A DNA stretch of 6,049 nucleotides from an uncultured Porphyromonadaceae bacterium (GTDB lineage Bacteria; Bacteroidota; Bacteroidia; Bacteroidales; Muribaculaceae): assembly GCA_947178565.1 (NCBI GenBank), contig CAMWYV010000082.1:1-6049 (forward strand). Direction: 5' to 3'. The notes below the pieces were generated by a model that was given only the letters and a program-made list of their open reading frames with translations, had not been told where the DNA came from and did not search any database. Each line of letters starts with the position of its first letter. Positions within the stretch are counted from its first letter, which is position 1. Position numbers and translations under genes: made by a program. Below, one piece after another: positions 1 to 6,049 of the stretch.

Positions 1-40
1 GGTGTAAGTGGTTGGCGGGTTGCTCGTTGGTTCCCTTTAG
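1..40 (+). other. Disrupted upstream continuation of the dsbD reading frame
   Basis: In the frame of the downstream gene these bases read V-stop-V-V-G-G-L-L, then five unmatched codons ending in TAG at 38-40, then LKFLS. Related DsbD proteins have a continuous helix here, of the general form VKVVxGxxELAxALKFLS. The V-V-G-G-L-L match puts homologous sequence on both sides of a short scrambled stretch (about 26-40). TAA at 5-7 could be a single-base change from a lysine codon. The stretch could be error-rich sequence at a contig end or a real lesion; the window alone cannot tell. Confidence 0.5.
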
Positions 41-772
41 CTGAAATTCCTGTCGGTAGCCGACCTCGCATACGGGTGGGGAATACTAGACCGAGAGGTA
101 TTCGTATCGCTATGGGTAGTGATATTCATTTTGCTTGGAATGTATCTTCTCGGCAAAATCCGTTTCAGTCACGACTCGGAGCTGGAGCATGTGTCGATAG
201 GCAGATTCTTTATGGCTCTGATTTCATTCAGTTTCGCCGTATATCTTGTGCCGGGTCTTTGGGGTGCACCTCTCAAAAGTGTCAGCGCGTTTGTTCCTCC
301 GCTATATACACAGGATTTCAATCTTTATGCCGGCGGTCAGTTCAAGGAATTCGACGACTATGACGAGGGTATGCGTTTCGCCGCTGAATCGGGTCGCCCG
401 GTGCTGATAGACTTCTCCGGTTACGGTTGTGTAAATTGCCGAAAGATGGAGGGAGCGGTGTTTGATACCGAGGTGATAAGCGATATCATAAAAAAAGATT
501 TCGTGCTTATCAAGCTTATGGTTGATGACAAACAGGCTCTGGAGTCGCCGATTACAGTAAAAGAGAATGGCAAGGATGTGAAGCTGACCACAGTAGGCGA
601 GAAGTGGAGCTATCTGCAGCGTTCAAAGTTCGCCGCCAACTCGCAGCCGTATTATGTGATGCTCAACAATGAGGGCGATGCGCTCGCAGTGCCCTACTAC
701 TATGATGAAAGTGTTGAGAAATTCGGCGCATGGCTGGAGAGCGGAGTAAAACAATATGTAGGAAATAACTGA
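41..772 (+). CDS. dsbD: DsbD-type thiol:disulfide interchange protein, C-terminal part (5' end missing or disrupted)
   Basis: This is the last 243 residues of a DsbD/cytochrome c biogenesis-type transmembrane reductase. The family carries electrons from cytoplasmic thioredoxin across the inner membrane to periplasmic thiol partners. The visible part begins in the membrane domain with LKFLSVADLAYGWG, followed by two hydrophobic segments (about nt 104-154 and 203-265; the second includes FAVYLVPGLWG). It ends in a periplasmic thioredoxin-like domain with the redox motif CVNC (Cys codons at 428 and 437, within GYGCVNCRKME) and a cis-Pro-type SQPYY motif near nt 640. The frame is open only from 41: in-frame stops lie at 5-7 and 38-40, although dsbD-like sequence seems to continue upstream. 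The GTG at 119 lies inside a membrane helix and is not a credible start. Full-length relatives are several hundred residues longer, so the N-terminal part lies outside the window. The stop overlaps the mazG start by one base (TGATG). Confidence 0.85.
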   Translation: MKFLSVADLAYGWGILDREVFVSLWVVIFILLGMYLLGKIRFSHDSELEHVSIGRFFMALISFSFAVYLVPGLWGAPLKSVSAFVPPLYTQDFNLYAGGQFKEFDDYDEGMRFAAESGRPVLIDFSGYGCVNCRKMEGAVFDTEVISDIIKKDFVLIKLMVDDKQALESPITVKENGKDVKLTTVGEKWSYLQRSKFAANSQPYYVMLNNEGDALAVPYYYDESVEKFGAWLESGVKQYVGNN

Positions 773-1551
773 TGCATACTCCTGAAGAGAAAGCAGATTC
801 AATACGCAAAGTTATAGAGACTCTTGACATCCTCAGGGTGAAATGTCCCTGGGATGCCAAGCAGACTAACGAGAGCTTGCGTACCAACACAGTCGAGGAG
901 GTCTATGAGCTTTGTGACGCTCTCATAAAAGAAGATGACGAAAATATAAAGAAAGAGCTTGGCGATGTTCTGCTTCATGTGCTTTTTTACTCAAAAATAG
1001 GTGAGGAGAAGGGAAAGTTTGATATTGGTGAAGTTGCCGAGGCTCTGAATGCCAAACTGATATTCCGTCATCCCCATGTGTTTGGCGATGCTACGGCGCA
1101 GACAGCCGGTGATGTGTCGAGGAGCTGGGAGCAGATAAAGCTGAAAGAGAAGGGTGGCAACCGCACGGTGCTTGCCGGAGTGCCCGAGGCTCTTCCGGCA
1201 GTTATCAAGGCATACCGCATTCAGGAGAAAGCGGCGAATGTCGGCTTTGACTGGAGCGACAGGAGAGATGCGTGGGAGAAGGTGCAGGAAGAGAGCAGCG
1301 AACTTTGTGCTGAAATAGAGCGGATGGACTCTGCAAAGATGGAGGAGGAGATGGGCGATCTGCTCTTCAGCCTCATAAATGTATGCCGCTTGTATGGCAT
1401 CAATCCGGAGAATGCTCTCGAAAAGACCAATAAGAAGTTTATCACCCGTTTCAATTATATTGAAAGTAAAGCAAAAGAAAAGGGATTGTCTCTCAAAGAG
1501 ATGACCCTCGAGCAAATGGATATCCTCTGGAATGAAGCAAAATCTCTTTAA
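772..1551 (+). CDS. mazG: Nucleoside triphosphate pyrophosphohydrolase MazG
   Basis: This 259-residue protein is a full-length two-domain MazG, close to the usual 260-270 residues. MazG hydrolyses (d)NTPs to the monophosphate and pyrophosphate in the cytoplasm, is Mg-dependent, and removes non-canonical nucleotides or adjusts nucleotide pools. The N-terminal domain has the opening motif CPWDAKQTNESL (residues 25-36), the metal-binding EEVYE (42-46) and the paired ELGD (62-65), then RHPHVFGD (99-106). The second domain repeats the pattern with KAANVGFDW (153-161), EESSE (173-177) and EEEMGD (191-196), so both halves of the internal duplication keep their acidic residues. The ATG at 772 overlaps the dsbD stop by one base, which fits translational coupling, and the protein starts where the family normally does. 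Its 3' end overlaps the next gene by 20 bases. I see no truncation or frameshift. Confidence 0.95.
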   Translation: MHTPEEKADSIRKVIETLDILRVKCPWDAKQTNESLRTNTVEEVYELCDALIKEDDENIKKELGDVLLHVLFYSKIGEEKGKFDIGEVAEALNAKLIFRHPHVFGDATAQTAGDVSRSWEQIKLKEKGGNRTVLAGVPEALPAVIKAYRIQEKAANVGFDWSDRRDAWEKVQEESSELCAEIERMDSAKMEEEMGDLLFSLINVCRLYGINPENALEKTNKKFITRFNYIESKAKEKGLSLKEMTLEQMDILWNEAKSL

Positions 1552-1969
1552 AATACTGGCGGCAGTGGTGTTGACTATGTGTTCGGCGAGCATCAATGCC
1601 CGGTGCGTGAAAGTGAAATCAAGCAGAAGCACCGGTACTCCCGAACTAAAGGTTGACAGTATAGATTATCGGTCAGATCTCACCAGGGTTTATGGTACAT
1701 TGACCGGGACTCCTCATACCTCGCATCGTATTGATGCGATTAAAATGCAGCATAACGGTGCTATTGCAACAGATGTTGACGGCATAGACTTCAAACGTTG
1801 GTTTCAGTGGGAAGAAGATGGTGAGCTGCGTGTGGAGATAGATTTTCCGGTAATGAAACAGAGGTCTGCTTTTGTGATGGAGGCAACCACTCCCCGAGGC
1901 ACAACCGTGTGGACTGTAGAGACTCAACCGAATCGGGTGGTGGTTAAACGGAAAAAGGCAGTAAAGTGA
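1532..1969 (+). CDS. Small exported protein of unknown function
   Basis: I do not recognise a named family for this 145-residue protein. It opens with a classical signal peptide: two charged or polar residues (KQN), a hydrophobic core (LFKILAAVVLTM) and a likely signal peptidase I site after SINA (residue 23). LTMC at 14-17 is a poor lipobox because Met precedes the Cys, so a lipoprotein is less likely. The mature part of about 120 residues alternates hydrophobic and polar residues in beta-strand style. It has conspicuous segments TGTPHTSHRIDAI (58-70), DVDGIDFKRWFQWEEDGEL (81-99) and TTPRGTTVWT (119-128), and ends in a basic tail (VVVKRKKAVK). A small periplasmic or surface beta-sandwich is plausible but is inference. 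The start at 1532 lies 20 bases inside mazG; the next in-frame ATG (residue 16) would destroy the signal peptide, so 1532 is preferred. The stop overlaps the topB GTG start by four bases. Confidence 0.8.
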   Translation: MKQNLFKILAAVVLTMCSASINARCVKVKSSRSTGTPELKVDSIDYRSDLTRVYGTLTGTPHTSHRIDAIKMQHNGAIATDVDGIDFKRWFQWEEDGELRVEIDFPVMKQRSAFVMEATTPRGTTVWTVETQPNRVVVKRKKAVK

Positions 1970-3999
1970 GGGTCTGCATTACCGAGAAGCCGAGTGTTGC
2001 CCGTGACATAGCGCAGATAATCGGTGCGCCAACCAAGCATGATGGGTATTTCGAGGGTCCGGATGTGAGGGTGACATGGACTTTCGGGCACCTTTGCACC
2101 CTAAAAGAGCCGGCAGACTATACCGACTTGTGGAAACGGTGGTCGCTAGGCGCTCTACCTATGATTCCTGAAAAATTCGGAATCAAACTCATTGATCAGA
2201 CTAGTATCAAGCGGCAGTTTGCGGTAATCAAAGGTCTTGTGGAACAAGCCGATGAGGTTGTGAACTGCGGTGATGCCGGTCAGGAGGGTGAGCTGATTCA
2301 AAGATGGGTGATGCAGAAGGCGGGAGTGAAATGCCCGGTGTTCCGTCTTTGGATTTCTTCGCTTACGGATGAAGCTATCCGTGAAGGTTTCAAGCACCTC
2401 AAGCCACAGAGTGATTATGACAACCTGTATTATGCGGGGCTCTCTCGTGCAATCGGCGACTGGATTCTGGGATTAAACGCAACCAGATTGTATTCTCTCA
2501 AATACTCTCCGGGTGGGGGAGTGCTTTCGATCGGCAGAGTTCAGACACCGACACTCGCTCTGATAGTAAAACGCTTCAAGGAGATAACCGAGTTTAAACC
2601 GGAGGATTACTGGGAACTTAAAACGGTTTATCGCGACACAGCTTTCAATGCGACCGAAGGCAAATTCAAGAGCGAAGAGCAAGCGCAGAAAGCTATAGAG
2701 GATATTCTGTGCCATCCTCTTTTCATAACCGATATAAAGCAGAAGAGCGGTAAAGAAGCTCCACCGAGATTGTTTGACCTCACATCCTTGCAGGTTGAGT
2801 GTAACAAACGCTGGGGATGGACCGCGGATGAAACTTTGCGTCTTATCCAGACTCTTTATGAAAAGAAGGTTACCACCTACCCTCGCGTAGATACCACGTA
2901 TCTGAGCGATGATATATATAATAAGGTGCCGGATATATTGAAAAAAATGACACCTTATGCTAATTATACGGCACAACTGCTTGCCGGCAAGCTGCCTAAG
3001 AGTAAAAAGGTGTTTGACAGCTCAAAGGTGACCGATCACCATGCAATAATACCGACCGGTGAGTCTCCTTCCACACTTGCAGGAAACGAGCGGAAAATGT
3101 ATCATCTTATCGCAATGCGGTTTATAGCGGCGTTTTATCCCGATTGTCTTTTTGAAACGACTACCGTTGAGGCTAAGGTTGGAAATGTCGGTTTTAAAAC
3201 GAGCGGCAAGGTCATTACTTCTCCCGGGTGGCGCTCTGTTCTCACTCCGGAACAGGAGGAGACCAAGAGCACAGATGATGAAACCACTCTGCCGGTATTT
3301 ACTGTAGGTGAATCTGGATCTCACACTCCGTCTCTGCAGAAAAAAACGACTCAGCCCCCCAAGCATTATACAGAGGGAACTTTGCTGAGAGCGATGGAGA
3401 GTGCAGGCAAACTGGTCGATGACGAGACTTTACGCGAAGCTCTGAAAGAGAACGGCATCGGAAGACCATCGACACGTGCGGCTATTATCGAGACACTTTT
3501 CAAGCGTAATTATCTCAAGCGCGAGAGAAAGAATATTTTACCCACCCAAGCCGGCATTGACCTGATAGCCACAATCAAGGACAGGTTGCTGAAAAGTGCG
3601 GAACTGACCGGAATCTGGGAAAATAAATTGCGCAGAATTGAGAGAGGAGATTTCTCGGCGGGTGAATTTGTGAACGAACTCAAGGAGATGATTAGCTCCA
3701 TAGTGGTGGAGGTATTATCAGATAACAGTTCCGCGAGAATAGAGAGTACATCCGCGCCGGAAAAAACAGCGACAAAAAATGCTTCATCCGAGAAGAAACC
3801 GCGCAAACCGGCGGTCAGATCGCTGGAAGCTATAGAATGTCCGTTATGTGGTAAAGGGCATTTGCTCAAAGGCAAGCAGGCATACGGATGCTCCTGCTTT
3901 AGAGAAGGATGCAGCCTTAGATTGCCATTTGAAGAATATCCGGCGGATGTAACCCCGGCGGCTCTCGTCAAGTTAATAAAGAAAAATTTCAAGAAGTGA
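1966..3999 (+). CDS. topB: DNA topoisomerase III (type IA)
   Basis: This 677-residue type IA topoisomerase cuts one DNA strand through a 5'-phosphotyrosine link and passes another strand, relaxing negative supercoils and decatenating replication or recombination intermediates. The N-terminal TOPRIM domain starts with TEKPSVARDIA (Glu7, Lys8) and carries the acidic motif GDAGQEGELIQRW (102-114). SIGRVQTPTLALIV (188-201) is the usual family signature. The active-site tyrosine is Tyr305 in TTYPRVDTTYLS, followed by Arg307. VTDHHAIIPT (355-364) and GIGRPSTRAAIIETLFKRNYL (497-517) complete the catalytic core. After a Ser/Thr/Lys/Ala-rich, probably disordered linker (about 585-618) comes a C-terminal zinc-ribbon-like module with Cys625, 628, 642, 644 and 649. 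GTG at 1966 is chosen because the protein begins exactly at the family's first strand and GTGA couples it to the upstream stop. The length is normal for a chromosomal TopB. The second TOPRIM Asp is Gly105, and Gln106 replaces the usual Arg. Confidence 0.95.
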   Translation: MRVCITEKPSVARDIAQIIGAPTKHDGYFEGPDVRVTWTFGHLCTLKEPADYTDLWKRWSLGALPMIPEKFGIKLIDQTSIKRQFAVIKGLVEQADEVVNCGDAGQEGELIQRWVMQKAGVKCPVFRLWISSLTDEAIREGFKHLKPQSDYDNLYYAGLSRAIGDWILGLNATRLYSLKYSPGGGVLSIGRVQTPTLALIVKRFKEITEFKPEDYWELKTVYRDTAFNATEGKFKSEEQAQKAIEDILCHPLFITDIKQKSGKEAPPRLFDLTSLQVECNKRWGWTADETLRLIQTLYEKKVTTYPRVDTTYLSDDIYNKVPDILKKMTPYANYTAQLLAGKLPKSKKVFDSSKVTDHHAIIPTGESPSTLAGNERKMYHLIAMRFIAAFYPDCLFETTTVEAKVGNVGFKTSGKVITSPGWRSVLTPEQEETKSTDDETTLPVFTVGESGSHTPSLQKKTTQPPKHYTEGTLLRAMESAGKLVDDETLREALKENGIGRPSTRAAIIETLFKRNYLKRERKNILPTQAGIDLIATIKDRLLKSAELTGIWENKLRRIERGDFSAGEFVNELKEMISSIVVEVLSDNSSARIESTSAPEKTATKNASSEKKPRKPAVRSLEAIECPLCGKGHLLKGKQAYGCSCFREGCSLRLPFEEYPADVTPAALVKLIKKNFKK

Positions 4000-4523
4000 A
4001 ACATAATCCCGACGAACTATTTCCTGTTGTGGATGAGACCGGGGCAGTTATCGGCTCTGCCACACGTACGGAATGTCATGGAGGCTCGATGCTGCTGCAT
4101 CCTGTTGTGCATCTTCATGTGTTATCTCCGGATGGCGGTATTTTTCTGCAAAAAAGATCCATGACCAAAGATGTTCAGCCCGGAAAATGGGATACCGCAG
4201 TCGGAGGGCACGTTGATTTCGGTGAAAGAGTGAGTGACGCTATTCTGCGGGAGGCTCGTGAAGAGCTCGGAATAGATGCTGCTGACGCTAAGCTTCTGAA
4301 AAGCTATGTGTTTACGAGCACTGTTGAGCGTGAACTGGTAAACACATATTATATAATGGTGAATCCTGTGGAATTTAAGCCATCTCCCGCCGCTGATGAA
4401 GTTGATGAGGCGAGATTCTGGACAAAAGATGAGATTGAAGCTGCATTCGGTAAGAATATTCTTACCCCAAATCTGGAAATGGAACTGAAAACAATCCTTC
4501 CCCTAATTCAAGAACAGTTATGA
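3996..4523 (+). CDS. NUDIX hydrolase, YfcD/IDI-like
   Basis: This 175-residue cytoplasmic protein has a perfect Nudix box G-x5-E-x7-R-E-U-x-E-E-x-G-U at residues 71-93 (GGHVDFGE, then REAREELGI), which binds divalent metal for pyrophosphate hydrolysis. The N-terminal layout (ELFPVVDETGAVIGSATR, then a histidine-rich strand HPVVHLHVL, then LQKRSMTKDVQPGKWDTAVGGH) resembles YfcD-type hydrolases, which share their architecture with type I isopentenyl-diphosphate isomerases. Diphosphate hydrolysis is more likely than isomerase activity because the box is complete and hydrolase-like, but the substrate cannot be read from sequence. It starts at GTG 3996, overlapping the topB stop by four bases (GTGA), and the protein begins where relatives begin. 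Its stop overlaps the next gene by four bases (ATGA). Together with MazG it gives the operon two potential nucleotide or diphosphate clean-up enzymes. Confidence 0.9.
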   Translation: MKHNPDELFPVVDETGAVIGSATRTECHGGSMLLHPVVHLHVLSPDGGIFLQKRSMTKDVQPGKWDTAVGGHVDFGERVSDAILREAREELGIDAADAKLLKSYVFTSTVERELVNTYYIMVNPVEFKPSPAADEVDEARFWTKDEIEAAFGKNILTPNLEMELKTILPLIQEQL

Positions 4524-4708
4524 CACTTAATGACTGCTTACAGCTTGCGGGAGTGTTTGTTGCTCTTGCAATATGCGTGGCTTATATCGTCAGGAAAATT
4601 TTACGCAAGAGAAAGATGCGTGAATGCGACCACGACGAGTGTGGCGGATGTCCTCTCGCTGACAGATGCAAGGGTCATCACAACTCCGGTTCGTGCGGAT
4701 GCGGCTGA
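4520..4708 (+). CDS. Small cysteine-rich single-pass membrane protein (FeoB-associated type)
   Basis: This 62-residue protein has one N-terminal transmembrane helix (about residues 8-25, LQLAGVFVALAICVAYIV), then a strongly basic stretch (RKILRKRKMR, 25-35) that should sit on the cytoplasmic side. A short tail follows with six cysteines (36, 41, 44, 50, 59, 61) and several histidines (38, 53, 54). This layout, and the piece CGGCPLADRC in particular, resembles the FeoB-associated Cys-rich membrane proteins often encoded next to ferrous-iron transporters. Those are thought to bind metal or aid FeoB, but their role is poorly established. No feoA or feoB lies in this window. The ATG at 4520 overlaps the NUDIX stop by four bases (ATGA), which supports it as a real last gene of the operon despite its size. 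The family assignment is tentative; the membrane topology and cysteine cluster are seen directly. Confidence 0.75.
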   Translation: MTLNDCLQLAGVFVALAICVAYIVRKILRKRKMRECDHDECGGCPLADRCKGHHNSGSCGCG

Positions 4709-4712
4709 GTGC

Positions 4713-5987
4713 TTAGAAAGTCACGGACATCTGTACTTGCAGGCGGTTGGTGTGTAGTGTCTGTCCCGCAAAATCTTTTTTTAACCCATAGTCATATTCT
4801 AAACCAGCTCCTACAAATCGGTTGAAGTTGTACATTACGTTTGCGACTACATAATCCCCATATCGATATGTGTCAGCTGAAATCGCCGCTTTTTCGGGGA
4901 GATAGTTTGCAAGATGGCTGTATATTAAGTTGGTGGTGACTTTTGAGCTGAAATTGTAGCTCAGTCCGGCTGTTAATCCTAAGTTTCTCACCATTTCGAG
5001 TTTTCCCGCAGTGGTAGGAACAGCATCCAGATTCAATCCGTTGTCATCTTGTAGATAAGTGGAAATACCTTTACCGTAAACAATATTGTAATTGACGCTC
5101 AGTCCTCCGGCAATCGGATTCATGCCTGAAAGCTGGACACCGAGACCGGTAAGCACCTCATTATGGTCTTTGTTGAGATTTCGGTATTGCATCGGTCGTA
5201 CAATGCCTGAGATGCGGGTATGAGCCTTGCCGTTGTACCATGCATACTGGAGATATAAGGGTATAACGGGAATGCGCTGATTTACCTGCTCGGCAGTGTT
5301 GCTCTCAGTCATCGCGGTCGTGGTTGACTCGATTGCTATAGCTCCCGATAAGTGTTTGGTGAAATTCTGAGTCCATGAAGCGGTGAATACCGATATGAAC
5401 GGATAGCCGTTTGGACCTTCATTGTCAATAGTCATAGGTTCTGCAGCCGCGTCTGTGAAAAGGCTTGTGGTATGACCTATTAACAGACCTCGGTATTTGG
5501 CATATAGATGTTTGATGTGCAGAGTATTGTTGTTGCCTGTGAAATTTGCTTTAAAGAAGAGTCCCACCTGATTGCTTTCACCGGGGAGTGCGAGAATATT
5601 CATGTATATAGAGGATGTTTGCCAGCCAAATCCCAGCGAACTGCGGTTGCCAGGCGTAGAAGGGAGTATGTTGGACGGGGTGAAAGAGGTGGGCGAACTC
5701 ATCTGATCACCGAAATCAAAAGCGGCTTCACCAAGAAACTGCGCTCCGATACCCATATAAAACTTATGGTCTTTGCCAACTATTGCAAATCGAGGCAAAC
5801 CGTTGTCTTTTGGAGATGCCGGTGCATTGCCTGTGAGGTGGTTTTCGACCACGCTCGCATTGACAGTGTCGTTATTGCTGACAGACACAACGCCTTTTTC
5901 AAAATGTCGTGAGTCTCTCTGCGCATAGGCGGATGTGAGAGATCCGATAATAAGCAGCATTGTAGCCAAAGTAAATAATTTGTTCAT
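4713..5987 (-). CDS. DcaP-like outer-membrane porin
   Basis: This 424-residue protein has a clear signal peptide (MNKLFTLATMLLIIGSLTSAYA, cleavage before Gln23), a polar N-terminal stretch (about 24-65) and a long run of alternating amphipathic strands typical of an outer-membrane beta-barrel. It ends in Phe (MSVTF), the usual C-terminal signature for barrel assembly. The segment YRGLLIGHTTSLFTD (165-179), followed by EPMTIDNEGPNG (183-194), matches the conserved core of DcaP-family trimeric porins, which take up small, often anionic solutes. The substrate here is unknown. The coding region includes no TonB box or plug-like domain, so it is not a SusC-type receptor. It is transcribed towards the six-gene operon; its TAA stop is 4 bases from the stop of the Cys-rich gene. 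The ATG at 5985-5987 is preferred because it gives a complete signal peptide. No Shine-Dalgarno sequence is visible, which is normal for Bacteroidetes. Confidence 0.8.
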   Translation of the reverse strand: MNKLFTLATMLLIIGSLTSAYAQRDSRHFEKGVVSVSNNDTVNASVVENHLTGNAPASPKDNGLPRFAIVGKDHKFYMGIGAQFLGEAAFDFGDQMSSPTSFTPSNILPSTPGNRSSLGFGWQTSSIYMNILALPGESNQVGLFFKANFTGNNNTLHIKHLYAKYRGLLIGHTTSLFTDAAAEPMTIDNEGPNGYPFISVFTASWTQNFTKHLSGAIAIESTTTAMTESNTAEQVNQRIPVIPLYLQYAWYNGKAHTRISGIVRPMQYRNLNKDHNEVLTGLGVQLSGMNPIAGGLSVNYNIVYGKGISTYLQDDNGLNLDAVPTTAGKLEMVRNLGLTAGLSYNFSSKVTTNLIYSHLANYLPEKAAISADTYRYGDYVVANVMYNFNRFVGAGLEYDYGLKKDFAGQTLHTNRLQVQMSVTF

Positions 5988-6004
5988 ATCCCGGGCAGAT
6001 TTAT

Positions 6005-6033
6005 TAAAAGTAAAACAGATTATTTTTTGTAAA
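6005..6033 (-). promoter_or_regulatory. Possible promoter of the porin gene
   Basis: On the - strand, TACTTTTA (6012-6005) matches the Bacteroidetes -7 consensus TAnnTTTG at all but the last position. TTTA (6033-6030) lies 17 bases upstream, near the place of the -33 TTTG element. Both matches are imperfect and the surroundings are so AT-rich that chance matches are easy. The placement would give a 5' leader of roughly 10-20 bases. The call rests on location more than on motif quality. Confidence 0.3.
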
Positions 6034-6049
6034 GTTTAAATAATTGAAA

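Noticed and set aside
76..363. 95-residue open frame on the + strand overlapping dsbD
   Set aside because: It is a +1 shadow of the conserved DsbD frame. Its composition is Arg/Ser/Cys-rich with no domain, while the overlapping frame carries the clear CVNC thioredoxin motif.
1577..1579. Alternative ATG start for the exported protein, downstream of the mazG overlap
   Set aside because: It would avoid the 20-base overlap but remove the charged N-terminus and most of the hydrophobic core of a clear signal peptide.
991..1632. 213-residue open frame on the - strand
   Set aside because: It lies antisense across mazG and the start of the exported-protein gene. It has no recognisable motif, and both genes beneath it are well supported.
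2473..2976. 167-residue open frame on the - strand
   Set aside because: It is antisense to the topB catalytic core. The openness follows from topB codon usage; no domain is seen.
3510..4004. 164-residue open frame on the - strand
   Set aside because: It is antisense to the topB C-terminus, where conserved motifs and the Cys cluster support the + frame. Serine/leucine-rich shadow translation.
4737..4782. Possible + strand rho-independent terminator: TTGC/GCAA arms followed by seven T at 4776-4782
   Set aside because: The stem is only four pairs plus a mismatch and two pairs, with a loop of more than 20 bases, and the T-run is explained by Lys codons of the porin on the other strand.
5508..5912. 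134-residue open frame on the + strand inside the porin gene
   Set aside because: It is antisense to the porin N-terminal half, whose signal peptide and barrel pattern are convincing. The + frame looks random and cysteine/arginine-rich.

Overview
The window looks like a chromosomal segment of a Bacteroidales bacterium, possibly a Muribaculaceae-type gut organism. The evidence is the Bacteroidetes style of the DsbD C-terminus and topoisomerase III, a DcaP-like porin, the lack of recognisable Shine-Dalgarno sequences before the starts, and an AT-rich upstream region with only a loose match to the Bacteroidetes -33/-7 promoter. The lineage is an inference from remembered family features, not from a search.

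Positions 1-4708 hold six genes on the + strand packed as one operon-like block. They are the C-terminal part of a DsbD-type thiol:disulfide interchange protein, a MazG nucleoside triphosphate pyrophosphohydrolase, a small exported protein of unknown function, topoisomerase III (topB), a NUDIX hydrolase of the YfcD/IDI-like type, and a 62-residue cysteine-rich single-pass membrane protein. Every junction overlaps: by 1 base (dsbD/mazG), 20 bases (mazG/exported protein) and 4 bases (the remaining three, as GTGA, GTGA and ATGA). Translational coupling of the whole block is therefore likely. No promoter for the block is visible, so it must lie upstream of the window or inside dsbD.

Positions 4713-5987 hold one gene on the - strand, a 424-residue outer-membrane beta-barrel protein resembling DcaP-family porins, with a signal peptide and a C-terminal phenylalanine. 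It converges on the operon with only 4 bases between the two stop codons. Its 62-base upstream region (5988-6049) is very AT-rich and contains a weak promoter-like pair of elements.

The genes are mostly housekeeping: nucleotide-pool cleaning (MazG, possibly the NUDIX enzyme), DNA topology (TopB), envelope redox (DsbD) and outer-membrane uptake (porin). I see no CRISPR array, transposon, tRNA, rRNA, phage or defence module, and no convincing undescribed system. The points most worth a second look are the disrupted reading frame of dsbD in the first 40 bases, the uncharacterised exported protein fixed between mazG and topB, the cysteine-rich mini-protein found without feoB nearby, and the altered TOPRIM acidic motif in TopB.
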